A stretch of DNA of 64,000 bases from Marinilabiliaceae bacterium ANBcel2. GTDB lineage: Bacteria > Bacteroidota > Bacteroidia > Bacteroidales > Marinilabiliaceae. Each line of letters opens with the position of its first letter. Within the stretch, counting starts at the first letter, position 1. Position numbers and translations under genes: made by a program. Location of the stretch: contig JARULA010000003.1 of the NCBI GenBank assembly GCA_029688995.1, positions 124,001 through 188,000 on the forward strand, written 5' to 3'. Below the pieces are notes generated by a model. That model had not been told where the DNA came from, ran no database searches, and saw only the letters and a program-made list of their open reading frames with translations. Below are positions 17,459 through 28,800 of the stretch, one piece after another.

Positions 17459-18646
17459 ATGGCTAAAGAAACATTTCAAAGGACGAAGCCTCACGTTAAT
17501 ATCGGTACTATTGGTCACGTAGACCATGGTAAAACTACCCTTACAGCAGCTATTACTACTGTTTTAGCCAAAGCAGGGTTGTCCGAGATAAAGAGTTTCG
17601 ATTCTATTGACAACGCTCCAGAGGAGAAAGAGCGTGGTATTACAATTAACACTGCTCACGTAGAGTATCAGACTGAAAATCGTCACTACGCACACGTTGA
17701 CTGTCCGGGTCACGCCGACTATGTTAAGAACATGGTAACAGGTGCTGCTCAAATGGATGGTGCTATATTGGTATGTGCAGCAACTGACGGTCCTATGCCT
17801 CAAACACGTGAGCATATTCTACTTGCACGTCAGGTAAATGTACCTAAGATTGCAGTATTCTTAAATAAAGTTGATCTTGTAGATGACGAAGAGCTTCTGG
17901 AGCTTGTAGAGATGGAAGTTCGTGATCTTCTTAATTTTTATGAGTTTGAAGGAGATGATGCTCCTATTATTCAGGGTTCTGCTCTTGGTGCTCTTGAAGG
18001 AGAAGCTAAGTGGGAAGAAAAGATTCTTGAGCTTATGAGAGCTGTTGATGAGTGGATTCCTCTTCCTCAGCGTGATGTTGACAAACCATTCTTGATGCCT
18101 GTTGAAGATGTATTCTCTATTACAGGTCGTGGTACTGTTGCAACAGGTCGTATTGAAACTGGTGTTATCAAAACTGGCGACGAGATGGAGATGATCGGTC
18201 TGGGTGCTCAGGGTAAAAAGACTGTATGTACTGGAGTTGAGATGTTCCGTAAAATTCTTGACGATGGACAGGCTGGAGATAACGTAGGTTTGCTTCTTCG
18301 TGGTATCGACAAAAAAGATATTAAGAGAGGTATGGTACTTGCCAAGCCAGGTTCTATTACACCTCACACCAAGTTTAAAGCAGAGGTATATGTACTTAAG
18401 AAAGAAGAGGGTGGACGTCATACACCTTTCCACAATAAGTACCGTCCTCAGTTCTATTTGCGTACACTTGATGTTACAGGTGAGATCTCTCTTCCTGAAG
18501 GAACAGAGATGGTAATGCCGGGTGATAATGTAACAATAACAGTTGATCTTATCATTCCTGTTGCTATCAATGTTGGATTACGATTTGCTATCCGTGAGGG
18601 TGGACGTACAGTTGGTGCAGGACAGGTAGTAGAAATTGTCGAATAG
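17459..18646 (+). CDS. tuf: Elongation factor Tu
   Basis: EF-Tu delivers aminoacyl-tRNA to the ribosomal A site with GTP. At 395 aa it is of usual length. G1 GHVDHGKT is near residue 19, the effector region [16 protein letters not shown]3 DCPGHADY, and G4 appears as NKVDLVDD, followed by the two beta-barrel domains ending [11 protein letters not shown]. Codon use is strongly biased, as expected for a highly expressed gene. It follows two tRNAs and precedes tRNA-Trp and secE. A promoter for the next transcript overlaps its last codons (18635-18665). A long antisense frame inside it is a shadow. Confidence 0.99.
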   Translation: MAKETFQRTKPHVNIGTIGHVDHGKTTLTAAITTVLAKAGLSEIKSFDSIDNAPEEKERGITINTAHVEYQTENRHYAHVDCPGHADYVKNMVTGAAQMDGAILVCAATDGPMPQTREHILLARQVNVPKIAVFLNKVDLVDDEELLELVEMEVRDLLNFYEFEGDDAPIIQGSALGALEGEAKWEEKILELMRAVDEWIPLPQRDVDKPFLMPVEDVFSITGRGTVATGRIETGVIKTGDEMEMIGLGAQGKKTVCTGVEMFRKILDDGQAGDNVGLLLRGIDKKDIKRGMVLAKPGSITPHTKFKAEVYVLKKEEGGRHTPFHNKYRPQFYLRTLDVTGEISLPEGTEMVMPGDNVTITVDLIIPVAINVGLRFAIREGGRTVGAGQVVEIVE

Positions 18647-18665
18647 TACAGTTTAAATATATTTG
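18635..18665 (+). promoter_or_regulatory. Predicted promoter for tRNA-Trp-secE-nusG, overlapping the tuf 3' end
   Basis: ATTG (18635-18638, within the last tuf codons) and TATATTTG (18658-18665, a perfect -7 match) are separated by 19 bases. Transcription would begin near 18671, about 28 bases before tRNA-Trp. Confidence 0.65.
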
Positions 18666-18698
18666 CAGATTCGGAGAGTTTAATCTCCGGTCTGTTTT
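18666..18698 (+). terminator. Hairpin with T-run between tuf and tRNA-Trp
   Basis: Stem 18666-18677 pairs with 18684-18694 (CGGAGA/TCTCCG core, then a G-U pair, one bulged T and four more pairs) and is followed by TTTT. It fits an intrinsic terminator or attenuator for tuf. A transcript starting at the overlapping promoter would carry only the inner 7-bp part and escape it. Confidence 0.65.
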
Positions 18699-18771
18699 AC
18701 GGGTGTAGCTCAGTTGGTAGAGCACTGGTCTCCAAAACCAGGTGTCGGGAGTTCGAGTCTCTCCTCCCGTG
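18699..18771 (+). tRNA. tRNA-Trp (anticodon CCA)
   Basis: The 73-base cloverleaf has anticodon stem CTGGT/ACCAG around CTCCAAA, D-arm AGCTCAGTTGGTAGAGC and T-arm GGGAGTTCGAGTCTCTC. The discriminator is G, as is usual for tRNA-Trp. The acceptor stem ACGGGTG/CTCCCGT has one T-T mismatch at the sixth pair. Position before secE is the common Bacteroidota arrangement. Confidence 0.95.
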
Positions 18772-18796
18772 CTATATTAAAATAAATTATTTTCTC

Positions 18797-18991
18797 ATGA
18801 AGAAGGTAACAAATTACTTTCAGGAAGTACATAATGAATTAGTGAATAAAACTTCATGGCCTACATGGGCTGAGCTTCAAAACAGTGCTATTGTGGTTAT
18901 GATTGCTTCGCTAATCATTGCAGGTATAGTTTTTGCTATGGATATGTCGTTTGACACAATCCTGGAGTGGGTTTATTTACAATTATATTAA
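18797..18991 (+). CDS. secE: Preprotein translocase subunit SecE
   Basis: SecE clamps SecY in the inner-membrane translocon. The 64-aa protein has the amphipathic helix YFQEVHNELVNKTSWPTWAEL (first half described; NKTSWPTW is the conserved motif) and a single membrane segment at about residues 31-52. This one-helix form is typical outside Enterobacteria. It lies between tRNA-Trp and nusG, the classic secE-nusG pair. Confidence 0.96.
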   Translation: MKKVTNYFQEVHNELVNKTSWPTWAELQNSAIVVMIASLIIAGIVFAMDMSFDTILEWVYLQLY

Positions 18992-19012
18992 AATCCCGAG
19001 AATAACTGTGCA

Positions 19013-19558
19013 ATGAGTGAAATTGAAAAAAAATGGTATGTGCTTCGCGCTATAGGTGGAAAAGAGAAGAAGGTTAAGGAGTATATAGAGAGCGAAATTT
19101 CTAATCATAATATTGGGGAATTTGTAGCTCAGGTGCTTATTCCTACCGAGAGGGTATATCAAATTCGTAACGGAAAAAAAATTAGTAAAGAGAGAAACTA
19201 TTTTCCCGGATATGTTTTGGTAGAAGCTGCATTGGTAGGTGAAATTCCGCATATATTACGCAACATACCAAATGTTATAAATTTTTTAACCGATCGTAAT
19301 GATGATCCTACTCCTTTGAGAACGAGTGAAGTTAATAGAATACTCGGGAAGGTGGATGAGTTATCTGATACCACAGAGGAGATATCAGTACCTTTTGTTG
19401 TTGGTGAAACTGTGAAGGTTACTGATGGTCCATTTAATGGTTTCTCCGGAATTATTGAGGAGGTAAATGAGGAGAAACGGAAATTAAAGGTTATGGTTAA
19501 AATTTTTGGGAGAAAAACTCCTCTTGAGTTAAGTTTTTTGCAGGTGGTTAAAGAGTAG
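19013..19558 (+). CDS. nusG: Transcription elongation/termination factor NusG
   Basis: NusG binds the RNA polymerase clamp and couples transcription to Rho or ribosomes. The 181-aa protein has the N-terminal NGN domain (KKWYVLRAIGGKEKKVKEYI, with YFPGYVLVEA near residue 64) and the C-terminal KOW domain (VKVTDGPFNGFSGIIEEV, LSFLQVVKE). It lies 21 bases after secE and 104 bases before rplK in the conserved secE-nusG-rplKAJL-rpoBC order. Confidence 0.97.
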   Translation: MSEIEKKWYVLRAIGGKEKKVKEYIESEISNHNIGEFVAQVLIPTERVYQIRNGKKISKERNYFPGYVLVEAALVGEIPHILRNIPNVINFLTDRNDDPTPLRTSEVNRILGKVDELSDTTEEISVPFVVGETVKVTDGPFNGFSGIIEEVNEEKRKLKVMVKIFGRKTPLELSFLQVVKE

Positions 19559-19584
19559 TATTAAATTTAGTAGCGGAGCTTCCA

Positions 19585-19601
19585 GGACAGATTACCTGTC
19601 T
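19585..19601 (+). other. Small hairpin in the nusG-rplK spacer
   Basis: GGACAG (19585-19590) pairs with CTGTCT (19596-19601), with one G-U pair and the loop ATTAC. In other bacteria L1 represses L11/L1 synthesis by binding an RNA structure in this leader, but nothing here shows an L1-binding consensus. The structure is weak. Confidence 0.25.
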
Positions 19602-19662
19602 CTACAAATTTTGAAATCTTTAATAAAACCTGAATATTTATAAACCAATATGAATTGCTACA

Positions 19663-20106
19663 ATGGCTAAAGAAGTAGAAACTTTTATTAAGCTTCAGAT
19701 TAAAGGCGGTGCAGCGAACCCTTCACCTCCGGTTGGACCGGCACTTGGTGCTAAAGGGGTGAATATTATGGAGTTCTGCAAGCAATTCAATGCCAGAACA
19801 CAGGAGAAAGCCGGGAAAGTACTGCCGGTTGTTATTACAGTTTATAAGGATAAATCTTTTGAATTTGTTGTAAAAACACCTCCTGCAGCTGTGCAATTAT
19901 TGGACGCTTCAAAAGTTAAAGGCGGATCTGCTGAACCTAACAGGGTTAAAGTAGCCTCTGTTTCATGGGATCAGGTTAAAGCCATAGCTGAAGATAAGAT
20001 GTCCGATCTGAATTGTTTTACGGTAGATTCTGCAATGAAAATGATTGCCGGCACTGCCAGAAGTATGGGAATTACCGTAGATGGGGAATTTCCGGGTAAC
20101 AATTAA
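19663..20106 (+). CDS. rplK: 50S ribosomal protein uL11
   Basis: L11 forms the stalk base with 23S rRNA at the GTPase-associated centre. The 147-aa protein has the Pro-rich hinge [23 protein letters not shown] near residue 18 (first part), the [11 protein letters not shown] linker and the RNA-binding C-terminus with [11 protein letters not shown]. It is followed 15 bases later by rplA. Confidence 0.98.
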   Translation: MAKEVETFIKLQIKGGAANPSPPVGPALGAKGVNIMEFCKQFNARTQEKAGKVLPVVITVYKDKSFEFVVKTPPAAVQLLDASKVKGGSAEPNRVKVASVSWDQVKAIAEDKMSDLNCFTVDSAMKMIAGTARSMGITVDGEFPGNN

Positions 20107-20121
20107 AATTTGATTGATAAA

Positions 20122-20817
20122 ATGGCGAAACTGACAAAGAATAGAAAGTTAGCTTTAGAGAAAATTGATGCCGATAGATCTTATCCTGTTAATGAAGCTG
20201 CATCTTTGGTAAAAGAGATTACAAAAACCAAATTTGATGCTTCTGTGGATATTGATATAAAATTAGGTGTTGATCCCCGAAAAGCTAACCAAATGGTGCG
20301 CGGTGTTGTTACTCTTCCCAACGGAACCGGTAAAGAGACTAAAGTCTTAGTGCTTTGTACCCCAGATAAAGAAGAGGAAGCAAAGAGTGCTGGTGCTGAT
20401 TACGTTGGTTTGGATGAGTACATCGATAAGATTAAGGAAGGATGGACAGATGTTGATGTAATCATTACAATGCCCAGTGTGATGGGTAAGGTTGGTGCAC
20501 TCGGACGTATTTTGGGACCTCGCGGATTAATGCCGAACCCTAAAAGCGGTACCGTAACCATGGATATAGAAAAAGCTGTAAAAGAGGTTAAAGCCGGTAA
20601 AATCGATTTTAAGGTTGATAGATACGGAATTATCCACACTACAGTAGGAAAAGTATCATTCAGTCCCGATCAAATTGCTGAGAATGTGCGGGAATTTGTT
20701 GGAACGGTGCATAAGCTTAAGCCTTCTTCAGCTAAAGGGGTTTATGTTCAAAGCATCTTTCTGTCCAGTACCATGAGTCCGGGAATTCGTATTGAACCCA
20801 AATCAGTTGAGGTTTAA
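20122..20817 (+). CDS. rplA: 50S ribosomal protein uL1
   Basis: L1 forms the mobile stalk at the E site and is typically an autogenous translational repressor of the L11 operon. The 231-aa protein has [16 protein letters not shown] at the start, [16 protein letters not shown], and the signature [24 protein letters not shown] (central part) near residue 125. I chose the ATG at 20122; a TTG at 20110 would add four residues not found in the family. The gene follows rplK by 15 bases. Confidence 0.98.
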   Translation: MAKLTKNRKLALEKIDADRSYPVNEAASLVKEITKTKFDASVDIDIKLGVDPRKANQMVRGVVTLPNGTGKETKVLVLCTPDKEEEAKSAGADYVGLDEYIDKIKEGWTDVDVIITMPSVMGKVGALGRILGPRGLMPNPKSGTVTMDIEKAVKEVKAGKIDFKVDRYGIIHTTVGKVSFSPDQIAENVREFVGTVHKLKPSSAKGVYVQSIFLSSTMSPGIRIEPKSVEV

Positions 20818-20924
20818 TTATTAATTTTAATGTTAAAGATGCTCATGGTTTAATGTTTATAGTTGATCATTATGGTTGGCTGATAAAAAAAAATTATGAG
20901 ACAATTTAAACAAAATTTTTCCGC

Positions 20925-21446
20925 ATGAAGAAGACAGAAAAAGCTGAAATGATAAACAGCCTGTGTGAGAATATAGGTGAATATAATCATTTTTATATTA
21001 CCGATATTCAGGGTTTAAATGCAGGCCAAACTAGTGATCTGCGTCGTCTCTGTTTTAAAAAAGATATTAAGATTAGAATGGTTAAAAACACTCTTTTTAA
21101 GAGAGCCATTCAGCAGAGTGAGAAAGATATAGAGGGTATGGATGATGCCCTTAAAGGAACGTCCGCTATAATGTTTAGCGATACAGGTAACTTACCTGCT
21201 AAGCTGATTAAGGATTTTCATAAAAGCGGATTAAACCTTCCTCTTTTGAAAGGAGCCTATGTAGAAGAGGCTGTTTATTTAGGGGAAGATCAATTAGATA
21301 CATTATCTAATATTAAATCCAAAGAAGAACTACTTGGAGATGTTATTGGACTACTTCAATCTCCAATTAAGAATGTTGTTTCTGCCCTTGAGTCGGGTGG
21401 AGGAACTATTCACGGGTTACTTCAAACTTTGGAAGAGAGAGAATAA
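20925..21446 (+). CDS. rplJ: 50S ribosomal protein uL10
   Basis: L10 anchors L7/L12 dimers at the stalk. The 173-aa protein has the RNA-binding N-terminal domain (LRRLCFKKDIKIRMVKNTLFKRAI, central part near residue 45) and the C-terminal helix that carries L7/L12. The 107-base leader before it is where an L10-binding structure would be expected, but I could not identify one with confidence. It is followed by rplL. Confidence 0.97.
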   Translation: MKKTEKAEMINSLCENIGEYNHFYITDIQGLNAGQTSDLRRLCFKKDIKIRMVKNTLFKRAIQQSEKDIEGMDDALKGTSAIMFSDTGNLPAKLIKDFHKSGLNLPLLKGAYVEEAVYLGEDQLDTLSNIKSKEELLGDVIGLLQSPIKNVVSALESGGGTIHGLLQTLEERE

Positions 21447-21482
21447 AGCATTTATAACAGAAATTTATTAACACTTACAAAA

Positions 21483-21860
21483 ATGGCAGATATTAAAAAG
21501 CTTGCAGAAGAATTAGTTAATTTGACTGTAAAAGAAGTTAGCGAACTAGCAGATGTTTTAAAAGAAGAGTATGGTATTGAACCTGCAGCTGCAGCTCCAA
21601 TAGCTGTTGCGGGCGGTGATGCAGCAGGTGGAGAAGAAGAAGCTGTTCAAACAGAATTTGATGTTATTCTTAATGCTGCAGGTGGTTCTAAACTTGCTGT
21701 AGTTAAGCTTGTTAAAGAGATGACAGGTGTTGGTCTTAAAGATGCTAAAGAGCTTGTAGACAAAGCACCAGCTCCTATTAAAGAGAAAGTTACTAAAGAG
21801 GAAGCAGAAGCACTTAAAACTCAATTAGAAGAAGCAGGAGCAGAAGTTGAACTTAAGTAA
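21483..21860 (+). CDS. rplL: 50S ribosomal protein bL7/L12
   Basis: L7/L12 dimers recruit translation GTPases. The 125-aa protein has the N-terminal dimerisation helices, an Ala/Gly-rich hinge (about residues 37-55) and the C-terminal domain with [27 protein letters not shown]. It ends 102 bases before rpoB, and a strong hairpin with a T-run lies in between. Confidence 0.98.
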   Translation: MADIKKLAEELVNLTVKEVSELADVLKEEYGIEPAAAAPIAVAGGDAAGGEEEAVQTEFDVILNAAGGSKLAVVKLVKEMTGVGLKDAKELVDKAPAPIKEKVTKEEAEALKTQLEEAGAEVELK

Positions 21861-21885
21861 TCAGATACTACCCTTGATAGGGAAC

Positions 21886-21924
21886 GGTTTAGGAACCTGT
21901 TGTAACGGGATCCTAAACCTTTTT
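21886..21924 (+). terminator. Attenuator-like terminator between rplL and rpoB
   Basis: A 9-bp perfect stem (21886-21894 with 21911-21919) is extended past one A-A mismatch by five more pairs and is followed directly by TTTTT (21920-21924). It has all marks of an intrinsic terminator but lies inside the rplJL-rpoBC cluster, so partial termination would lower polymerase relative to L7/L12. Confidence 0.8.
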
Positions 21925-21962
21925 ATGCTTATATCTCATTAAGTTCAATAAATTGTTGATAA

Positions 21963-24900
21963 ATGACTCCAATTACTGCCGAAAGAATTAATTTTGCAAC
22001 ACTCAAGAACAAACTGGATTATCCTGATTTTCTTGAGGTACAGTTGAAGTCTTTCCGTGAATTCTTTCAATTGGGCGCAACACCCGAAGAGCGGAATAAG
22101 GAAGGATTGAATGAAGTTTTCTATGAAAACTTCCCGATTACTGATACCAGAAATAATTTTGTTCTGGAATTTCTGGATTATGGTATTGACCCTCCCAGAT
22201 ATACTATTACCGAGTGTATCGAACGGGGACTTACTTATAGTGTACCTTTAAAAGCCAAACTTAAACTGTATTGTACCGATCCCGAACACGAGGATTTTGA
22301 CACAGTTGTCCAGGAGGTTTATTTAGGTACGGTCCCTTATATGACAGAAAAGGGAAGCTTCGTTATAAACGGGGCAGAAAGAGTGATTGTCTCTCAGTTA
22401 CATCGATCTCCTGGTGTATTCTTTGGACAAAGTGTTCATGCTAATGGTACTAAACTCTACTCTGCACGTATTATACCATTAAAAGGTTCATGGATCGAGT
22501 TTGCGACCGATATTAATAGTGTTATGTATGCTTATATCGATCGTAAAAAGAAGTTGCCGGTAACCACTCTGTTAAGAGCTATCGGTTATGAAAGTGATAA
22601 GGATATTCTTGAGATATTTGATCTTGCTGATGAGGTTAAAGTCTCGAAAGCTGCCTTAAAAAAGGTTATTGGTCGACGGCTTGCAGCTCGTGTTCTTAAA
22701 TCGTGGATTGAGGACTTTGTGGATGAGGATACAGGTGAAGTTGTCTCCATTGAGAGGAATGAGGTTATTATTGAGCGTGAAACAGTTTTGGAGAATGAAC
22801 ATATCGAGGAGATTGTTGATTCAGGAAGCAAAACTATACTGTTGCATAAGCAGGTTTCAAATGTTAGTGATTATGCAATTATTTATAATACATTGCATAA
22901 GGATGCCTGTAACTCTGAAAAGGAAGCTGTTGTTCATATTTATCGTCAGCTAAGGAATGCTGAACCACCTGATGAGGCTACAGCAAGAGATGTAATCGAT
23001 AAACTCTTTTTCTCAGATAAACGTTACGATCTTGGTGATGTAGGACGATATAGGATAAATAAGAAACTTAATTTAAATATAGATATAGATACCAAGGTTC
23101 TTACCAAGGATGATATCATTGCAATCATTAAATATCTTATTGAATTGGTAAATTCAAAAACTGATGTTGATGATATTGATCACCTTAGTAACAGAAGGGT
23201 AAGAACAGTTGGAGAGCAGATGGCTAATCAGTTTGGAGTCGGATTAGCCCGTATGGCCAGAACTATTCGAGAGCGGATGAATGTTAGGGATAATGAGGTG
23301 TTTACACCTATTGATCTAATTAATAGTAAAACATTATCCTCTGTTATTAACAGTTTCTTTGGCACAAATGCTCTATCTCAGTTTATGGATCAAACAAATC
23401 CACTTGCTGAGATAACCCATAAAAGACGAATGTCTGCTTTAGGGCCTGGTGGTCTTTCACGTGAAAGAGCAGGTTTTGAGGTACGTGATGTTCACTATAC
23501 TCACTATGGAAGACTTTGTCCGATTGAGACCCCCGAGGGGCCTAATATCGGACTTATCTCTTCGCTATGTGTATTTGCTAAGATAAATAAACTTGGGTTT
23601 ATTGAGACACCATATCGCGAGGTTAAAGATAACAAGGTTAACTTAACCTTTGATGGTGTTCATTATTTAAGTGCTGAGGAGGAGGAGGCAAAAACTATTG
23701 CTCAGGCAAATGCGCCTTTAGATTCTGATGGAGTTTTTGTCAATCCCCGAGTTAAAGCTCGTTTAGAGGGTGACTTCCCTGTTGTAGATCCCGAAGAGGT
23801 TGATATGATGGATGTTGCTCCTAATCAGATTGCTTCGGTAGCTGCATCGTTAATTCCATTTCTCGAGCATGATGATGCAAATCGTGCTTTGATGGGGTCG
23901 AATATGATGCGTCAGGCTGTACCTCTTTTAAGAGCGGAGTCACCTGTTGTGGGGACCGGACTGGAAGGTGTTCTTACTAAAGATTCACGTACTCAAATTG
24001 TTGCCGAAGGAGAAGGTATTATTGAGTATGTTGATGCTGATGAGATTGTTGTACGTTACGATCTCACCGATGATGAGCGCTTTGTTAGTTTTGAACCTGA
24101 AACAAAAAGATATAAGCTTACTAAATTTTTAAAGACTAACCAGAATACCAGTGTTAATCTTAAGCCGATAGTTGAGAAAGGAGATCGTATTCAGGAGGGG
24201 CAGATAATGACCGAAGGTTTTGCCACTCAACAAGGCGAGCTGGCTTTAGGTCGCAATTTGCGTGTAGCATTTATGCCCTGGAAAGGATATAATTTTGAGG
24301 ATGCGATTGTACTGAGTGAACGTTTAGTTCGTGATGATGTATTTACCTCGGTTCACATTGATGAGTATTCACTTGAGGTTAGGGATACTAAACGTGGTTT
24401 AGAGGAGCTTACCGCTGATATACCCAATGTTAGCGAAGATGCCACTAAGGAGCTCGATGAGAACGGACTAATACGTGTTGGTGCGCTTGTTAAGCCGGGT
24501 GATATTCTTATCGGTAAAATTACTCCAAAAGGAGAGAGTGATCCTACTCCTGAAGAGAAGTTGTTACGTGCAATTTTTGGAGAAAAGGCAGGCGATGTTA
24601 AAGATGCATCACTAAAAGCTACACCATCTCTATCGGGAGTTGTTGTGGATAAAAAGCTTTTTTCGCGAGTATTAAGAGATCGTAAGAGTAAAGCTTCAGA
24701 TAAACCTGAGCTGGCTAAAATTGATGAAGAGTTTAACCGTCAAATTGACGACTTAACAAACCGTTTGGTAGAAAAACTTTTTTCATTAATTAACGGAAAA
24801 ACCAGTCAGGGGGTTAAAGATCATATTGGAGCTGATGTTATATCAAAGGGTACTAAGTTTACGTTAAAAGTTCTTCAGGATGTTGATTACCTAACTGTTA

Positions 24901-25772
24901 ATCCTGTTAAATGGACAACAGATAAGGATAAGAATGAACTCATAAAACAGGTTATTCATAACTATCGACTAAGGTATAAGCAGCTTGAGGCTAAAGAGAA
25001 ACGTAAAAAATATAGTTTGACAATAGGTGATGAGCTTCCTGCAGGTATTGTTCAGTTAGCAAAAGTATATATTGCTAAAAAGAGAAAAATTACTGTAGGT
25101 GATAAGATGGCTGGTCGTCACGGAAATAAAGGTATTGTTTCACGAATTGTTCGTCAGGAAGATATGCCTTTCCTTGCAGACGGTTCACCTGTTGACATTG
25201 TATTAAATCCACTTGGTGTGCCATCAAGGATGAACCTTGGACAGATATATGAAACTGTTTTAGGATGGGCAGGAGACGTATTAGGCGTTAAATTTGCCAC
25301 TCCTATTTTTGATGGAGCAAGTGAAGATGATTTAGCACAATATTCAGAAAAGGCTGGAATACCTCATTTGGGTAAAAGTTATCTATATGATGGCGGTACC
25401 GGAGAAAGGTTCCATCAACCTGCAACAGTAGGTGTTATTTATATGCTTAAACTTGGGCATATGATTGAAGATAAGATGCATGCCAGATCAATTGGTCCAT
25501 ATTCTCTTATTACGCAGCAGCCACTTGGTGGTAAAGCCCAGTTTGGTGGTCAAAGGTTTGGAGAGATGGAGGTATGGGCACTTGAGGCTTTTGGTGCTTC
25601 TAATATTCTTCAGGAGATACTTACAGTTAAATCGGATGATGTTATGGGCCGGGCGAAAGCTTATGAGTCTATAGTTAAGGGTGATCCTTTACCTGTACCT
25701 GGTATTCCCGAGTCGCTTAATGTGTTATTGCATGAGATGCGCGGACTGGGTTTGAGTATAAATCTTGAATAG
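21963..25772 (+). CDS. rpoB: DNA-directed RNA polymerase, beta subunit
   Basis: The beta subunit forms one pincer and half of the active centre of RNA polymerase. At 1,269 aa it is the usual Bacteroidota length. Visible landmarks are the rifampicin-pocket region ([25 protein letters not shown], central part near residue 465), [16 protein letters not shown], the [13 protein letters not shown] lysine/switch region, and the C-terminal [21 protein letters not shown] clamp contact (central part). The rifampicin pocket looks wild type. It is followed by rpoC after 58 bases. Confidence 0.99.
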   Translation: MTPITAERINFATLKNKLDYPDFLEVQLKSFREFFQLGATPEERNKEGLNEVFYENFPITDTRNNFVLEFLDYGIDPPRYTITECIERGLTYSVPLKAKLKLYCTDPEHEDFDTVVQEVYLGTVPYMTEKGSFVINGAERVIVSQLHRSPGVFFGQSVHANGTKLYSARIIPLKGSWIEFATDINSVMYAYIDRKKKLPVTTLLRAIGYESDKDILEIFDLADEVKVSKAALKKVIGRRLAARVLKSWIEDFVDEDTGEVVSIERNEVIIERETVLENEHIEEIVDSGSKTILLHKQVSNVSDYAIIYNTLHKDACNSEKEAVVHIYRQLRNAEPPDEATARDVIDKLFFSDKRYDLGDVGRYRINKKLNLNIDIDTKVLTKDDIIAIIKYLIELVNSKTDVDDIDHLSNRRVRTVGEQMANQFGVGLARMARTIRERMNVRDNEVFTPIDLINSKTLSSVINSFFGTNALSQFMDQTNPLAEITHKRRMSALGPGGLSRERAGFEVRDVHYTHYGRLCPIETPEGPNIGLISSLCVFAKINKLGFIETPYREVKDNKVNLTFDGVHYLSAEEEEAKTIAQANAPLDSDGVFVNPRVKARLEGDFPVVDPEEVDMMDVAPNQIASVAASLIPFLEHDDANRALMGSNMMRQAVPLLRAESPVVGTGLEGVLTKDSRTQIVAEGEGIIEYVDADEIVVRYDLTDDERFVSFEPETKRYKLTKFLKTNQNTSVNLKPIVEKGDRIQEGQIMTEGFATQQGELALGRNLRVAFMPWKGYNFEDAIVLSERLVRDDVFTSVHIDEYSLEVRDTKRGLEELTADIPNVSEDATKELDENGLIRVGALVKPGDILIGKITPKGESDPTPEEKLLRAIFGEKAGDVKDASLKATPSLSGVVVDKKLFSRVLRDRKSKASDKPELAKIDEEFNRQIDDLTNRLVEKLFSLINGKTSQGVKDHIGADVISKGTKFTLKVLQDVDYLTVNPVKWTTDKDKNELIKQVIHNYRLRYKQLEAKEKRKKYSLTIGDELPAGIVQLAKVYIAKKRKITVGDKMAGRHGNKGIVSRIVRQEDMPFLADGSPVDIVLNPLGVPSRMNLGQIYETVLGWAGDVLGVKFATPIFDGASEDDLAQYSEKAGIPHLGKSYLYDGGTGERFHQPATVGVIYMLKLGHMIEDKMHARSIGPYSLITQQPLGGKAQFGGQRFGEMEVWALEAFGASNILQEILTVKSDDVMGRAKAYESIVKGDPLPVPGIPESLNVLLHEMRGLGLSINLE

Positions 25773-25830
25773 TCTTTTGCCGGATTAGTTTTACCGGTTT
25801 AATTTTAATTATTTTAATACTCTACTATAT

Positions 25831-28800
25831 ATGGCATTCAGGAGAGAACAGAAAGTCAAGAGTAATTTTACCCAGGTAGCTATAGGGTTAGCTTCTCCCG
25901 AGGAGATTCTTGAAAGATCAAGCGGAGAGGTTTTAAAGCCCGAAACTATTAACTACCGAACTTATAAACCTGAACGGGATGGTTTGTTTTGTGAACGCAT
26001 TTTTGGTCCGGTTAAGGATTATGAGTGTCATTGTGGTAAATATAAAAGAATCAGATATCGCGGTATAGTATGTGATCGTTGTGGTGTAGAAGTAACCGAG
26101 AAAAAGGTTCGCCGGGAACGAATGGGGCATATTGCTCTTGTTGTTCCTGTAGCGCATATCTGGTATTTTCGTTCATTACCTAATAAGATCGGCTATTTGT
26201 TGGGATTGCCAACAAAAAAGCTTGATTCTATTATTTATTATGAGCGTTATGTTGTTATAAATCCAGGAGTTAAAGAGGTTGACGGGATTAAAAAGATGGA
26301 TTTCCTTACCGAAGAGGAGTATCTCGATATAATGGATGCTTTGCCTAAGGGAAATCAAATGTTAGAAGATGATGATCCTGAGAAATTTATCGCTAAAATG
26401 GGAGCTGAAGCTCTTCATATGATACTTTCCAGGCTCGATTTGGATGAGATGTCTTTTGATTTAAGACATAAGGCCAATACAGAAACTTCTCAGCAGAGGA
26501 AGAATGAAGCTCTTAAAAGGCTGCAGGTTGTTGAATCTTTTAGAGAATCAAAAGGTATAAATCGTCCGGAATGGATGGTTGTTAAGGTGGTACCTGTAAC
26601 ACCACCCGATTTGCGTCCGTTGGTTCCCTTAGATGGAGGGCGATTTGCAACATCCGATCTAAATGATCTTTATCGCAGAGTTATAATTCGTAATAACCGG
26701 CTAAAGAGACTAATTGAAATTAAAGCTCCTGAGGTTATTTTGCGTAACGAAAAGAGGATGCTGCAGGAGTCGGTTGACTCTCTTTTTGATAATTCAAGAA
26801 AATCAAATGCAGTTAAAACTGATGCTAACCGTCCGTTAAAGTCGCTATCCGATAGTTTAAAGGGTAAGCAGGGACGTTTTCGTCAAAACCTTCTTGGTAA
26901 AAGGGTTGACTATTCGGCGCGTTCGGTAATCGTTATAGGTCCCGAACTTAGAATGCATGAGTGTGGTATCCCTAAAGATATGGCTGCCGAACTTTATAAG
27001 CCGTTTATTATTCGAAAGCTTATTGAAAGAGGTATTGTTAAGACTGTAAAATCGGCTAAAAAGATAGTTGACCGAAAAGATCCTGTTGTATGGGATATTC
27101 TGGAAAATGTTCTTAAAGGTCACCCGGTTCTTTTAAACCGTGCTCCAACTCTACACCGTTTGGGTATTCAGGCTTTTCAGCCCAAGCTTATAGAAGGGAA
27201 AGCCATTCAATTGCATCCATTAGCATGTGCAGCATTTAATGCTGATTTTGATGGTGACCAGATGGCAGTTCACCTTCCATTGGGTAATGCTGCAATTTTA
27301 GAAGCTCAAATGTTGATGCTTGGTTCACAAAACATTTTGAACCCGGCTAACGGTGCACCTATTACTGTTCCTTCACAAGATATGGTTTTAGGTCTCTATT
27401 ATATGACTAAAATGCGACCCGGGGCTAAAGGTGAAAACCTTATGTTTTACTCTCCCGAGGAGGCAAAAATTGCTTATAATGAGGGGCGGACCGAGCTTCA
27501 TACCAAAGTTAAGGTTAAAACCTGGGATTTAAATAGTGAAGGTGAGCGTGAACTTAAATTTATTGAAACGACTATAGGGCGTATTCTCTTTAATGAAGTG
27601 GTGCCCAAAGAGGCTGGCTATGTTAACGAATTGCTTACTAAAAAAGCTTTGCGTGATATTATAGGTAAAGTACATGACATTTGTGGAACTCCTAAAACAG
27701 CAGACTTTCTTGATCACATAAAAGATTTAGGTTACAAACTTGCTTACGAAGGAGGCCTCTCTTTTAATCTTGCCGATGTAATAATTCCTAAAGAGAAAGA
27801 TGAGCTTGTTGCCGGTGGTTATGAAGAGGTTGAAGAGGTAATGAATAACTATAACATGGGATTTATTACCAATAATGAGCGATATAATGCTATTATTGAT
27901 ATATGGACTCACGTTAATGCCCGACTTACGCATACATTAATGACTCAGCTTACTAATGATCAGCAGGGCTTTAACTCTGTTTTTATGATGCTTGATTCTG
28001 GTGCTCGTGGTTCCAAGGAGCAAATTAGGCAGCTTTCAGGTATGCGCGGACTAATGGCTAAGCCGCAAAAGTCCGGGTCAGAGGGCGGACAAATTATCGA
28101 GAACCCCATTCTTTCTAACTTTAAAGAGGGATTATCGGTGCTTGAGTACTTTATATCTACTCACGGTGCTCGTAAAGGTTTGGCCGATACTGCGCTAAAA
28201 ACTGCTGATGCGGGTTATCTTACACGTCGTCTTGTTGATGTGTCGCAAGATGTTATTATTAATGAAGTTGATTGTGGTACTTTAAGAGGATTATCAGCTT
28301 CAGCAATTAAGAGTAACGAAGAAATTGTGGCATCTCTATATGAAAGAATTCTTGGTCGGGTATCTGTTCATGATGTATATAATCCTACCACAGGTGAGAT
28401 TATTGTTAAATCGGGAGATGAGATAACCGAAAAAGAGGCTAAAGAGATGGATGACTCTCCTATAGAAACGGTTGAGATTCGTTCAGTACTTACCTGTGAG
28501 TCTAAAAGGGGTGTATGCTCTAAATGTTATGGGCGTAATCTTGCAACCGGACGTCCTGTTCATAGAGGCGAATCGGTTGGAGTTATAGCTGCCCAGTCTA
28601 TTGGTGAGCCGGGTACACAGTTAACATTGCGTACATTCCACGTAGGAGGTACTGCATCTAATGTTACCTCCGAAAGTAACATGCTTGCTCGTTATGATGG
28701 TATTGTTGAGATTGATGAGTTAAGAACTGTATCATCGGAGACCGAAGAGGGAACTGATGTAGATGTTGTTATAGGAAGGCTTGCAGAGATGAGAATTGTG

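Noticed and set aside
17861-18433. 190-aa minus-strand frame opposite tuf
   Set aside because: It is antisense to a strongly codon-biased gene, has no family-like motif and no promoter; a shadow of tuf.
20818-20924. Possible L10-binding leader upstream of rplJ
   Set aside because: A regulatory structure is expected here from other bacteria, but I found no convincing stem or kink-turn by eye.
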